From Ichthyophthirius multifiliis (Eukaryota > Ciliophora > Oligohymenophorea > Hymenostomatida), in the NCBI RefSeq assembly GCF_000220395.1, contig NW_004085883.1:1-64000 (forward strand): DNA of 64,000 nt, written 5' to 3'. Of this stretch, positions 11,591-25,802 are shown in pieces (position 1 is the first letter of the stretch; every line of letters begins with the position of its first letter). Made by a program: the position numbers and the translations under genes. A model generated the notes under the pieces. That model was not told the origin of the DNA, searched no databases, and worked only from the letters and a program-made list of their open reading frames with translations.

Positions 11591-12684
11591 ATGTTATCAA
11601 AATTATCTAAAAATATATATTTTAAGCAACATATATTCTATAAACAAATTTAAAATTATTAAATTTTAAACAAACTTCCAGAAAAATATTAGCCATATAT
11701 AAAATTAGCAAGATATGATAAGCCAATAGGTGCTACATTATTATTTTTGCCATGTACATGGGGTGTAGTATTAGGATAACCAATATTTAATCCACTTTAA
11801 TGTAAAATAAAAGTATAAAAAATATTAAAAAACTTTAAAAAAAACTATACATAGTGGTACATTTAGTAAGTACACTCTGGTTTGGATCCGTAGTAATGCG
11901 AGCCGCAGGTTGTATAGTAAATGATATGTGGGATAAAAATATAGATATTCATGTAGAAAGAACAAAAGAACGTCCACTAACAAGTGAATAATTAAACTTA
12001 AAATAAGCCAGTGTTTTACTTTCTTTAAATTTAACAGGAGGATTATTAACTTTGACTTAATTAAATTTATATTCTATAGCTTTGAGTTTTTCGATAGTTC
12101 CTTTATGTGTAATATATCCTTTATGTAAAAGATTTACAAATTATCCATAAGTAGTATTAGGTAAAAAATAAATAATTTTTTTATATTTTAAATTTTTTTA
12201 AAAAGGATTTTGTTTTACTTGGGGTTCTATAGTTGGATATGCAGCAGCTGGTAGTACATTATCTCTATCATCTAGTGTAATACCAGCATATTTAGGAGGT
12301 ATTCTTTGGGTTCTTATATATGATACTATTTATGCTCATTAAGATAAAAATGATGATGCGAAAATTGGTGTTAAAAGTACTGCGCTGGCATGGGGAAATT
12401 AAACAAAAAATGTAATGAAATTTCTATGGGTGGCTTAATTAGGGCTTTTTTTAATAAGCGGAAATATGGCAGATTTATGTATTTATTATTATCCATGTTG
12501 TTTAGCAAGTCATATGTATTTGCTTAGGCTTATAAATGATTTCAAAATGGATGATAGATAAACTTGTTGGAAATTTTTTGTCAATAATAAAAATTTTGGG
12601 ATTTAAATGTTTTTGTCATTTTTGATAGGAAAGCTATTTGTAACTTTAAAAGAAAATGATGAAAATGAAAGCGATATAAAATGA
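11591..12684 (+). CDS. COQ2: 4-hydroxybenzoate polyprenyltransferase (COQ2)
   Basis: UbiA-family enzyme that attaches the polyprenyl chain to 4-hydroxybenzoate in ubiquinone synthesis, in the mitochondrial inner membrane. The start [20 protein letters not shown] is basic and hydroxylated, fitting a mitochondrial presequence. Then [20 protein letters not shown] follows, the first Asp-rich motif [20 protein letters not shown] (NDxxDxxxD), many TM helices, and the second motif [20 protein letters not shown]. Introns at 11802-11854 and 12161-12205 join in phase. Ends [10 protein letters not shown] and TGA 12682-12684. About 330 residues, normal for COQ2. In-frame TAA/TAG (Gln) occur throughout the conserved body, direct evidence for code 6. 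Confidence 0.96.
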
Positions 12685-13595
12685 TTTTTATGTTTAAATT
12701 TAAATAAATTTTTTATAATATTTTTATTATACTTTTTTCTTATTTATATATATATTATAATTAATATAATATAATATGGATATAAAAATATTTAAAATAT
12801 GTATAAATTAAATTAAATATATATATATTTATTTATATATATATTATATAATTTTATAAATATATATATAGATATATATATATTGATATATAATTATATA
12901 TTTCTTATTCTATTTTATTTTTTTAATATTTTTTATATTTATTTTTATATTTCTTTTATTATTTTTAACCTAATTTTTTTTTTTTTTATTTAACTATTTT
13001 ATTTTTGTATTATTTATTAAATAAAATATGTATATATATATGTATATATATATATTTATATATATATATATATTATTTACTATCAAAATGCAATAAATTA
13101 TAAGCTTTATATATAAATATTATATTGTTAATAAAAATTATATTTATAATTAATAATTATTTTTATATATTTAATTTTATAGAGTTAAATTTAAATATAT
13201 AATATTTAAATTAATAAACTTTATTAAATATGTATTAATTATATTTTTATTTTACTTTATATGTTATTATTGTTATTACTCATTATATATATTGATTTGA
13301 TCATTTTTTTATTTTATTTTTTTAGTATTTTTTTTTTATATTTATAATTTACGTAATAAAGAAAAAAATAATTAATTTTTTTTTTTTTTTAAATATTAGT
13401 TAAATAATATATATTTTTCATTTTTATATGATACAAATTAAAAAAAAGAAAATTTATATAATAAAAATTGTGAATTAAAATTAAAAATTATTTATCAATA
13501 AATGCTTTTTCTTTCACAGAAAGAATAAAAATATATAAATATTTTGAATAAAATATAATATATATCTTCTTATTTTTTTTTATTTTTCCTTCAAA
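12685..13595. other. Convergent A/T spacer
   Basis: Lies between the 3' ends of COQ2 and the V-ATPase c gene. It holds (AT)n blocks around 12815-12900 and 13030-13075 and no gene. Confidence 0.6.
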
Positions 13596-14368
13596 TCATT
13601 ATGATAAAATTAAAGCAATAATAAGTCCATACAATCCCAAGGCTTCAGCAAAAATGAGAATCAAAATCATCCCAACGAAAATTTTATCTTATTAAGCATC
13701 TAAATTATTAATTTAATAAATAAATTAATATATAATATATTAATAAATAAATTAATATATAATATATTAATAAATAAATTAATATATAATATATTAATAA
13801 ATATACTAGCTCTAACACCAGCATCTCCAACTATTCCAATAGCTAATCCTGCAGCCTATTGTTTTATTTATTTATTTTTAAAAAAATTATATATTTTTTA
13901 TTATTGTTTATAATTACTAAAGAAGATAAACCACAACATAAACCAGCAGCAAGGTGAGAATAACAACTGTGACTATCGTATCCAGTTTTACCAACTTTTT
14001 ATAAATAAAATAAGATATATATATTTTTTTTAATTTTTCACAAAAAAAGTAATAATTTTTTAATACTTTTCTAAACAAGAATAACTGCAACAATCATACC
14101 ATAAATACCTAAAATACCTGCCATAACTACAGGAATAATAGATTTCATAATTAATTCAGGTTTTAATACTCCCATAGATGAAATACCAACTCCAGATTTT
14201 GCAGTTCCGTATGCAGCTCCTAAGTCTTTAATTTTTAATTTTTGTTTTGTTTAAGATTATTTATTTATATTTATTTAATTTACTTGCAAAAACTAAGGCA
14301 CTTGCGACACCAATAAAACCGAAGAAATAATTAATACCATTTTCTTAATCGTCAGCGACAGGAGCCAT
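13596..14368 (-). CDS. ATP6V0C: V-type ATPase 16-kDa proteolipid, subunit c
   Basis: Membrane rotor subunit of the vacuolar H+-ATPase. Start [20 protein letters not shown] at 14368. After intron 1, [20 protein letters not shown]; then [56 protein letters not shown], and the last helix [18 protein letters not shown], which carries the proton-binding Glu. Stop TGA 13596-13598. Four TM helices, typical length (about 160 residues), at least four short introns. One intron holds a 27-bp tandem repeat (13714-13800). The order of all motifs matches the family exactly. Confidence 0.97.
13714..13800. repeat. 27-bp tandem repeat, 3.2 copies, in an intron
   Basis: Three identical 27-nt units (13714-13740, 13741-13767, 13768-13794) plus six bases of a fourth, inside an intron of the V-ATPase c gene. 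The unit is pure A/T. Confidence 0.93.
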
Positions 14369-14938
14369 TTTTAATTATTGTTTTTTTTAAAAAATTTTTT
14401 TATTAAAATAAATATTTATATATATATAATTGTTTAATAAAGGTATTTTTATAATATGAATATTTTATTATTTTTTCTCCTTGAATGTAATTTAAACTGA
14501 GAAAAAAATATTTTATTTAAAACTAATAGAAAAGAAATAATTATTAAAAATATATTTAAATATTTTATTCGAAGTAAAATAAATATCAATTATTAATTAA
14601 TTTTTTTTTTTTAAATAAAAATAAATATATTTTTTTATTTAATATTATAATTTTTTTTTTTTTTCTTAACTATAAAAATTAGTTTTTAATTTTTTTTTTT
14701 TTTTCTTATATCAAATTTGTTAAAATTTAATAATTGTATTAAAATATATTGTTGTATTTTTGTTTTATATGTCTATTTAAAAAATAGAATTATATAATCA
14801 TTTTTATTAAAAAACATATTAATAACTTATTTATATTTTAATTTTAATATATTAATTAATAATTATTAAGTTCATTAATTATTATATTTTTTTTTATAAG
14901 ATAATAATTATATATATTATTAAAAAATATAATTTTAT
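14369..14938. other. A/T spacer
   Basis: T-run-rich spacer upstream of the V-ATPase c start. No gene seen. Confidence 0.55.
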
Positions 14939-16997
14939 TCATTATTTTTTATATAATCCTATATTTTAATTATAAATGTCAATAAGTTTTATGATCATTT
15001 CTCTAATTTCGTTTTAATTGCTTAGAATACATTCATTAATATAGAGCATTAAATATCCAATATGTCCTTTTTAATTATCAAATAAATTATTATTAACTAA
15101 TTAAAAATTAACTCCATTATTTTGATATTATGTTAAATTAAGAATATTTTTAAATGCATTTGGTGGAATATTCATATCATAAATATTTTATAAAAAGTGC
15201 AAAAATTATTATTTTTGATATCTATATTGATTATATTGATTTTTTATTTTTTGTTAAATAAATTAAAAAAATATATTTTACGTTGTAATTTTTTTATTCG
15301 GATCGTTTAATACTTATAAATATTTTTCGAATATTTATTTTACTCTATTAATTAAAAAAGGGAGGAATATTATAGAAATATTCATTCTTTATTCCGAATA
15401 TTCTTTTTTGAAATTACAAATTTAAAAAAGTGCTTCTAAACAAAATTATTCAAAAGTTTAGATTTGATTTTTTTATAATTATTTTTTAAATTCTTCTGAC
15501 AATAGAGTTTTTTATAGCGATAAATCATGAGTTAATTTACCAAATTAAAATAATAATTAAGAATCTATTTTTTTATTACAGACAACAAAACCTTTTAAAA
15601 CAAAGAGTAAAATAGTTTTATCAACATCTATATGTATTAATGCTTATTAAATATTAATAAATTCAATAAAACCTTATTTAAAAAATTATAATTAAATTGA
15701 ATAAAAAAATAAATACCTTTATTCTTTTCTAAGCATTCTTATAATAATTCAATACATATTTTAAATATATTTTCATATTAATTATCTTATTATACTATTA
15801 TTTCTGATATTTAAGAAAATGTAATACAAGCATCAAACCATATTGGATTTATTAAATTTTAATTTAAATTATTTTAATAAAAGTCATTATATTATTTATT
15901 GTATTTAAGTTTAATCAATTGTGTTAATGAGTTTATTATTTCTAAACTATATTTTAAATTAACTTTTTGTCTACAAAAAGATTTAATAAAACAAAAACAA
16001 CTTATAATTATTAAATTATTGAAAATACATAATACATCAAGTTGTAATATTTTTTTAAAAAAACCGAATAATAAATTTTTGTAAAATTTCTATTTTTAAC
16101 TTATATTGAAAGCTATTTAGTTAAAAAATTCGTCTATTTTAGAGCTTGTGATTTTATTTGTTTCAATTATTTATAAAATTATTTCAAAAGATTATTTAAT
16201 CATTTAATTATGTTCTTTTTTTTTAAACTTATTATTAGATGTTAATATTGTTTCAGAATAATTAAAACATTCCAGTAAAAAATCTATAAAAATATTCTTT
16301 TTTTTAAAAAAAATAAAATAAAAACATATAAAATTTAATAATTTAATATAAAATATTTTTTTTACATTTTTATCTATTAATTCTAAAATTTTATTTTATA
16401 TAATACTTAATTAGAACATTATTTCTTAAGAACAAATAACTATTTATTTAGGAAATAGTTTTATATATTTCTGTGAATTTATTAAACAGCTTTTAATTAT
16501 TTTGGTTAAATTAAAATTCGAAAAATCGCCCAAAATTACAAAATATAATTATATGCAATCACTAACTGAATTGTTTTAATTATCTTAGATAAAATTTAAA
16601 CTTTCCAATTATATTATTGATTTCAAATTTTTAAAAGCAGTTAAAGAATTTATTTTATGTTATATTTTATTTTAATTTTTTGGTGTAAGCTATATAGAAG
16701 ATTTTCTTTATATTTTTTTTTCCTTTTGATTACTTTAAGTAAATTTTATAGATATTTCAGTTATAATGTTAAGTAATAAAATACTTGTTTTTTCCCATTA
16801 AAGTATTTCTTTAGATTTATTGTAATCAATTAAATTTAATATTATTTTTATTGTTTCACAAGTAATTTTATAAATTAATTCAAAATAAATACAATCTATC
16901 CAATATTATTATCTTTTAATAATTTTTATAAAAATAAAAATAAAATGAATATGTATATGTATATGAGTATATAGATATAATTGTATATATAAATATG

Positions 16998-17057
<60 letters not shown>

Positions 17058-19636
17058 TTAATTTTATATATTTTTTTTATATCTATTTTACATTACGTAA
17101 TATTATTATAATAGCTTTATATGCAATAGTTAAATTAATTAATTGATAATTATCTAATATTGTAGTTTTTGGAATAGCTAAGTTATGTAAAACATTTTAA
17201 TATTTTTTAGAAAATATATTATTATTTTTAATTGTCTTATTTATCGAAATCTTATAATATTTGGTTTATGCTTAATAATATATAGTTAATAATTTTCTCA
17301 TTCAAAACTATTTTTTGTTTTAATTAAATTATAATTATATAAAAATTACTAAAGTTTTTTATAATATTATTATAAATTTCTATTAATATTTCAATATTAT
17401 TTTTATAATCTAAAGATAATAAAATGTTTAAAACAAATTCTATTATTTTTTCATTTTTTTTATTTGATAATTCACAAATTAATTAAAAATTATTTTCGAA
17501 ATGAGGAATTTTTTATAAAATTTATAAACAAAAAACTATAAAATTTGTATCTTAAAAATCAATTGCATTAATAATTATTTAGAAAAAATATTCTATAAAC
17601 TTATCACTTTACTTTTATATAATATTTAACAAAAAATTAATAAAAATATAATTTTTTTCAAGCTTATTTTCATTAAGGAACTCGTGAATACATTCTTTAG
17701 AAATTTATAAAAAGTTTAAAAATTTTTCTTATTCTATATTATTAATAATTTCCTCAAATTTCTAAACTTCATTAATCTAATTTTCTGAAATAAAATTAAT
17801 GAAAATTTTAAAAGTATTTGTATCAAAATTTTAAATGTTTTTTTATAATAATATAACTCTTAATTAATTTATAAAATTTTCATTTTTTTGTTTGAAAAAA
17901 ATTGATTTTTAAAATATTTATTCAATTAAATTTTCAAAATTTTTTTTATTTTATTCTTCAAGCAAATAATATTATGATATTTCTTATAATAATTCAATTA
18001 TTTCCTCATAATATTTTTCGAAATTTTCTTTTATATTTATTTATATTAAACTTTCCAGTATCTAGTTATAAGAAATAAATATTTATTGATTTAAAAATTC
18101 TTTATTTTCTAAAGTTTTTATATTTTTATGAAAGCTTTTGCAAATTTTAATTATTATGACAAAAAATTCTTAAAAGTCTATAAATTAAAGTTCGTTTATA
18201 TCAATAATATGATCATAAGAAATACTTTTCTTTTTATTATCAACAATTTATTTATTAGAAAGATATTATTATAAAACCTATTAAATTTCTTAAAATAAAA
18301 AATGCAAGTTAATTTCTTATTAATCAACAAGCTTATTTTATTAAAGAAGCATTTCAAATGTTTTTTAGTTATCGAAAATATAAAAATAATAGCATAAAAT
18401 TTAATATTGTAAATTTTAATTATTATTAAAAGAACATATTTAGAAATAAATATCCGTTTTTTTTATTAATATAACAATTTTTTAATTCAATTATACGAAT
18501 TTTATTTTGTTTAAATCATTATATATATTAAAATTCTTTTAAATAATTTATTAGTTCATATTTAATTAATCTTAAATTTCTTGATTTTCAATAAAAACAC
18601 TTTCACAATTTTTTAATATATAATTTAAGCAATCTAAACCTTTATATAAAAAAATATTTTACAAAAAATTAATTAAAATATATTTTTTACTTATTTAGAC
18701 ATTTATATTATGTTCTTAAAGTACCATCCACTTAGGATAATTAAATTATAGAGTATTTAAAAAACCTTCTATTATATATTTAAATTTATTCAATATATTT
18801 TGATCTTTTTTATATTCTTTTATTGTTTATATACAGCATAATTACATTAATTAAGTCAATATATTATAATTTAAACGTTTCTCTAATTGATTACTAGATT
18901 ACATCTATATTACTATGTTTATTATCTAATATAAAATTTTAATATTGTTTATAAAACTTATTTTTTACTAAATATATAGGTTTTTTTATATTTTATTTGA
19001 AAAAAAGACCAGTTTATTTTATAAATATTAAAAATTACTAAAAATGTATAATCTAATCGAAGTATTGACACATTCTATGGTTTTATTAAATAAACTAAAG
19101 TTTATTATATTTTTTAGAATAAATTAGTTTTCTTTATTTGTATCAAAGCACTTAAATATTATAAAATATAAAAGTTATCATCATACTTTTTTTACAAATA
19201 AAAATAAATTATTTATAAGGAAGTATTATAAAAGAAAGTTTTGTTATTAAAAAAATATAATAATAACATTTAATGTTTTATATTATTTATTTACATTATT
19301 GATTAATTCCAAATTGTATAAACGTTAAATGAATGTCAAAAGTTATTAATTAGGTTTTTATTTTTTTGTATTTAATGATAATGAAATAATTTTTATTAAC
19401 ATATCAAATTCAAATTTTATACTTGTTTATGACTTTTATTATTAAGAATCTTTGATTTACTTTTCAATACTTACTTATAATTTTAAAACTTCCTATTTAT
19501 ATTTATTTTAATAATTACACTCATATCAGTGTATATATTTATTTACTTATTTTAAATCATCATATTTTTTTTTAATTTAACTTACATAGACATTTAATTC
19601 TTTCTGTATTATTTCTAAATGTTTTATTTAAGACAT
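14939..19636 (-). CDS. Large helical-repeat protein, unidentified
   Basis: Starts MSQIKHLEIIQKELNVY at 19636. A GT-AG intron follows and exon 2 reads EVLKLQVSIEKQIKDSQQQK, then FEFDMLIKIISLSLNTKK. Later exons include CFDTNKENQFILKNIINFSL, YIIEGFLNTLQFNYPKWMVL, QEHNINVQISKKYILINFLQ and EYFYNIPPFFN. The C-terminus is NNNLFDNQKGHIGYLMLYIN followed by ECILSNQNEIREMIIKLIDI and TGA 14939-14941. Residue pattern is one amphipathic helix after another with few charged loops, as in HEAT/ARM solenoids; an importin/exportin-like karyopherin is possible but no signature confirms it. An (AT)n block at 16996-17051 is probably intronic. Internal exon borders were not all worked out; it is assumed, not proven, that one gene fills the whole span. 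Confidence 0.55.
16996..17051. repeat. (AT)n microsatellite
   Basis: AT dinucleotide run broken by two TGT interruptions, within the large minus-strand gene and probably in an intron. Confidence 0.85.
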
Positions 19637-20086
19637 TTTAAAAAATTAATTTAATATATTTTATTTTTTATTTTTGCTTTTTAATTTATTGATTTAAAAA
19701 TTTTTAAGTTTTAATTTAATATTTTATATTTTAATTTAATATTTTATATTTTAATTTAATATATAAAAGTGTTTGTTATAGAATTTTTTACTATTTCAAT
19801 TGTTAAATAAAGCTTTTTTATTATTTATTATATAAACTATTTTAAAAAGTAACTTAATATTTTAATTAAATAATAAAAATGTTATAATTTTTAAAAAGCA
19901 AATATTTATTTTGATTTTAATAAAATGAAAATCTTATATGTAAAATATATATTTTTTATATAATATATAATCTTCAGATATTTTATAATTATGAAAATTT
20001 TTATTTGTATTCAAGTATATACATATTATTTATTAAACAAACTAATTATAATATTTTACTTTAAAAATATATTATTTTTAATTTTT
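19637..20086. other. A/T spacer with short direct repeat
   Basis: No gene. Three copies of a 20-nt unit (TTTAATTTAATATTTTATAT and close forms) lie at about 19706-19765. Confidence 0.6.
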
Positions 20087-23000
20087 TCAATTAACTTTTT
20101 ACAAATTAATCTATATTACAAAATTAGTATTTACTAATTAATTAGCATTTATAATAAATTTTAAAGGTAAAGAGTTTTAAAAACTTTATATTTTTTCATT
20201 TTGAATAAGAACATTATATTTTTTAATGTCTTCTATTTTTAAATTTAAAGTTTTAAATAAAATTTAATTTAAGGATAAATTTAAAGTTAAATTAGAATAA
20301 AACTTAACATCATTAACATTATTTTAATGCTTATTCTAATTAATTTTATCTGAAAAGAAATACTCCTTATCGTTAAATAGAATTAAAAAATAAATTTATA
20401 TTTTAAAACATAACTATTATTCATCAAGATCTTTTTTTAAAAAAAATTCTAATATTTAATTTCCTTTGACATATTGTTTAAATAAATCATAATTATTAAT
20501 ACAAATATAAGATTTAAATGAAATCCATCTTTCAAAATTGACAAGTTCTTAAACAATTTTACTATTTCTTAAAAATTAGTTTTCTTTATAAACTTATTCT
20601 TAAAATAGTTTTAAAATGTTACTTTAATCTTATTATATATTTTCAATATTTAAATTTTTATCAATTTAAAAATTAATTTATTTATTAAAAGATTTGCTTT
20701 CGAATAAATAAAATAATTTTATATTTGCTTTTAGGACTTTTTCTTTATTTATTTAAAAATGATAACAATTTATATGTTTTATTATTTCTTAAATAATAAA
20801 TTTATGATTTAAGCAAAAATTATTTATTAAATAAACATTAAATATTTTGTTTATATTTTCTCTAAAAACATCTGTTATATCTATTTCTTAATATTCTTCT
20901 ATTGAGCAAATTGCCATTTCTATCGAATATTATTTTTAAGAATTCTAATTTTAAGAATACAGAGTTATATTTATCAAATCTTTAAATTCATAAAACTAAA
21001 ATTACAATTTCATATAAAAGTCTAATAAAAAAGATTCCAAATCATCACTAGTTTATGAAGGAAAACTTAATTAAAACAATTAATATAGATATATAATTTT
21101 TTATTCATAATCACAATTTAAATAAATAATAAAATACTAAAAAATATTAAGTATATTTTATTCATGCATTTATTTTATTAAAATTTTAAATTAATATGTT
21201 AAATTTTAATCTTTAAAAATAATATTTAGATCTTCTTCTTAAATTTATTAAGCTTTCTGTCTGGTAAAAATATTTTTAGAATAAACAAAATGATTTATGT
21301 TTTATTTTAGTAATGATTTACAATTAAATAATTCTTCAAAATCATAAATTCTTTCTGTTTTTTTATTTGTAAAGTTTTAATTTAAGCATATGTCATTTTA
21401 AACTTCATGTTTTTCATTTTTATTTAATTCAACTAAAATATTATATTCAAACAGAATATATTTTTCATTATTTTTGTCTTCTTATGGTATTATTAATTAT
21501 TAATTATATAAATAGTTTCTATTAAATGTTTTTAGGTTTATTTTTTCCGAATATACAATATTATCTATAATTATTTTTATATTTATGTATTAATTTTCAT
21601 ATTCTTCAAAGTATTAATATCTATTAAAAAAATTATTTTATATCAAATTTCTAGATTCAATTTAAATTTAAAACATTGATTTATCATTTTCTATGTCTAT
21701 ATTTTAATTTAAATCAACAAAATAGAAATGTAAATTATAAGATTATATAGATTTATATTATTTAATTAATTATGATTACTTATTTTTTTTGAACAAAAAA
21801 TAATAAAAAATAATTAAATACTATTTTTTAATATATTACGTAAACTTTAGTGTAGTTTTGTTAATTTTCGATCATTTATTTAGTTTATTTTTTTAAAAAA
21901 AATTAAAGAATTTTTTAAAAATTTTCGTGGGTAAAATATAAATTTGATTTTTTAAATATTTCATTTTATTAAAAGTTCTTTGATAAATTTTATTACCATA
22001 AGAAATTATTTAAATTAAATTAATAAATATAATTATTTTTCTTATTTAAAAACAAATTATTATAATTCGATTCTGCAATAGTTTCAATTTCATTAAATTA
22101 AAAATAAAATTTAGTAAAATATAAAAACTAATCTACATTCTCAATATTATATTTATTTATAAATCCTACAATAAAGCTAATTATATATTCATAAATATTC
22201 TAATTTTGGTTTTTATATTTTTAATAGAATATAATTTCCCATAATATAAAACATAGTTCCTCGTGAAATAAATTACTGAATATACCAATTAACAAGTTAA
22301 AAGCTTTTTTTTGTGTAAAAAATAATTAAAATACTTATATTTTTATATGTTTGTTTTAATGATACTTATTGTATTTGATAAAGATTTAAAATTTGTAAAA
22401 TATTCAATTAAATATATATAATAATCGAAATTCTCTTATACTTAAAAATTATTTAAAATACAAAAAAATAACCAAAATACATCAAAAGATTTTTAAATTT
22501 ATTATTTTTTTATTTTAAAAGAAAACATTTATTAAGTATATAATTGTATATTTAATAATATTTGAACTTTTATTTTAAAAGATTCTAAGTAAAAAATATA
22601 GTTTGTATTATTTAAAGTGCCTTTTTTTAATCTATAAATTCAAAATTATTATCAAAATCATTTATAAGTTCATAATGCTTAGATTCATTTTTTAAAATTT
22701 TATAAAAATATTTCCTATTTTAAATTATATTTATTTCTTGATTTATCTATTTATTAAAGAATTCCTTTTATTTCTACAATTTTTTTGATATGTAAAATTA
22801 GTTTGTTACTTCGATAATTTTATTTTAATATATAATAAATTCTTTTAATAAATTTTTAATATTTTTATTTAAATCTAAATAAACAAAAAAATCTAGTTTT
22901 TCTTATTAAGTTATATCATTTTTTCCTTAAAAGTCTTTAAATAAAAATAAAATATTATTATTATAATAAAAAATACTTAAAGAACGATAAGCTCTTAACC

Positions 23001-25802
23001 TATTAGAAATTCCATATTATGCTTATACCTATATAATTTCTAGATTTTATAAATTATTTTTTTGATTAAATTCTTTTTATATCCATTTGTAATCATAATT
23101 AAGTAATTAATTTATTTTTAAAATCTATAAAATATCTTCTTGTCTGTTTTTTTTTTTTTAAAAAAAAAAAAAATATATAAAAAAATATTAATATTAAATT
23201 TACTTTATGAATGAAAAATTAAATTGATTATTATTTAATTACTTTAGGTTTAAATAATTTTAATAAAGAATATAATTAAAATCTATTACATTTTCCTTTT
23301 TTATTATAAACAAATTTACTAAAATCTACAAATTTTTATAATTGTCAGAATCTAATTTAAAAGTTAAAAAATGCTCATTTATATTTAGATTTTTATGAAT
23401 TAAATTATTTAAATCTTAATTAAAAATTTAAATTATTTATTTTTTATCGAAAATCTAAATTTCAATTTCATATTTAGAATTATATTCAAACAAAATATCA
23501 TAAAACTAATATTTAAAAAATACTATTTAATTATTTTCATTTTGTCTTTATTCATAATCGGCTAGTTCAAAATTTTTAATTTTCTATTTTTCTTAATTTA
23601 TTAGTAATTTAAAATTTAACTAATCTGAAGAAAAATTAAATAATTCAATAGACTAAATATATAAATAAAGTTGTTATAAAATTTTATTTGGAGCATTTTA
23701 AATTTATATTTTAATTAATTCTTTCTTTTTATTTAGTTATTTTTCTATATTTTATTCTAATTTAGAAAGTGCAAGATTTATTTAGTCATATATTTTTATT
23801 TATTCTTAATTTATTTTCTATTTTTTATTTTTTAGTTTTATTTTATTAAATTCTTTATTTGTTTCTTCTATATTATTTTTTTAATTTTCTTCCAAATCCA
23901 AAGCATCTTCTAAAATAAAATTATTCTCCTTTTAAACAAAATCTTATTAAGAAATATTATTTTTTTATTCATTTTATCTTTATATTTGTTTTCTAGTAAG
24001 TAAATTATCCAAATTTAGAAAAAAAGGTTCATCTTATATAGGATTAACTGAAATTTTTGAGTTTTGATAATCATTTTTTTTATTAATAGAAGAATTTTTT
24101 TCTTAATAGAAATTATTTTCTTCTTTTTTTATAAATCCTCCATTTTTATAAAAATCTTGAATTAAATTATTTACTAGACTTTAATTATTATTTAAGTTAT
24201 TTTTTTATTGTAATTTTTCAGAGATTTTATCCTAAAAATCCGTTTTTTTATTTTCTTATTTTATAGTTTTTTCTGAGTGATTATTTATTGATTATTAATG
24301 AAATCTATTTTTTTAGAAATTTTTTAAACATCTATATTTTAATTATTATTAATAACGTAATTATTATCAAAGCTAGTATTATTATTTGTATTTAAAACAT
24401 TAAAACTATTATTAATAATTATTTAATTATTATTTATATTATCTTATTACTTAATATTAGTAGGGCTGTTTATTTTAATAATATTATTAAAGTTAACTTT
24501 TTATTTTTCATTTAAAAAAGTATTAGTATCATTAATATTATATAGAAGATTATCAATACTTTGCACATTTTAATCTTTTAATTAAAGTGAAGCAAATTCA
24601 GATTAAGTCTATTATTTATCATTATTATATTTAGCTTTTGTATTTAAAACTAACAATTTAAATCTTCGAAATTATTAATAGTTGACAAGTCTTTAATTTT
24701 TATATTTTCTAAACTTATATTAGAAATACTTACTGGTATGTTTTTAGTTTAATTAAATGTTTTAAATATATCACATGGAATAGTATTTTCATTTATATCA
24801 ACATTTAAATAATTATTCTAATTTTAACATTTTTTTATTTTATCGTGTAAATTAGACTAAGATAATAATTTTATTGATTACTCTTGTAATATAATCAAAC
24901 TTTTTGGAGAAATATTGCCTTTTTTTTTAACATTTTAGAATATATTTAATGCATGATTAAACTTTTGCGCAGTTATAGCTTTCCATAAAGAAATAATTTG
25001 TTAAAATATAATTTTTACGTTTCCTTTACAAATAGATGTATTTTAGTTTTTTAAATTGTTGATTTTACTTATTATTATTATATTTAGATTTTATTTCATT
25101 CTCTAATAATTATATAAATAAATAGCATATTGCTTATATTCTTTTCTTTTTTTAATGTTTATTACAATTCTGTATTTATAATTTGGAAAAATCCATTTTA
25201 AATTTGGTTTTAATTATTTATTTTAAAATTAATTAATTATTCTAACTTAAGTTTATTTTAATATCTCTTCTTAATCTTTATTATTTTAACAAATAGAATA
25301 TTAGTCATCTAAGTCTTGCTATTATAAACAATAATCATATTAATTTGCCTATATTAATTTCACCTTTTTTTTTAAAAAAAATAAAATAAATATTTATATA
25401 AATATTATCTTAGTTTTTTATTTTTAGGGTTAAAAAAAAAAAAAAACTTTAGTTATTATTTTTTAATATTATTATTCCTTCCAAATTTATTTAAGCTTTT
25501 TGTGTTTTTTATTGATCAAATTAATTAGTATTCTTTTTTTAAAAAGGCAAATAATTTTCATCTACTCTTAATTATTGTATATCTTCTAATTTTTTAAATA
25601 TTTCGAATTTTCCGTTTTCGACTATATCTTAATCTTATTTTAACAACTATTCTATTTAGTATTTATTCTAAGGCTCATTTTCAATTAAATATCTATAAAA
25701 TTTATTCATTAAAATACAAAAAATTAAATTATTACTCTAAATATAATTTCTAGCCTATTAACCTAAAGGCATTTATTAAATAATTCTCATACAAATTATC
25801 AT
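20087..25802 (-). CDS. Very large Asn/Lys/Gln-rich protein, unidentified
   Basis: First exon from ATG 25802 (in-frame TGA 15 nt upstream) reads MIICMRIIQQMPLGQQARNY, NNLIFCILMNKFYRYLIENE, then QQLRVDENYLPFQ, which looks like a folded N-terminal domain. After an intron near 25370-25450 the frame continues QYDYCLQQQDLDDQYSICQN, LKWIFPNYKYRIVI and ISLWKAITAQKFNHALNIFQ. The middle is low-complexity with many N, Q and K. The last exon reads DVKFYSNLTLNLSLNQILFK and ends VIQINLQKVN, TGA 20087-20089. I cannot name the family. The whole span has very few TGA triplets in the chosen frames, but the unity of the gene and the intron set are not proven. Confidence 0.5.
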
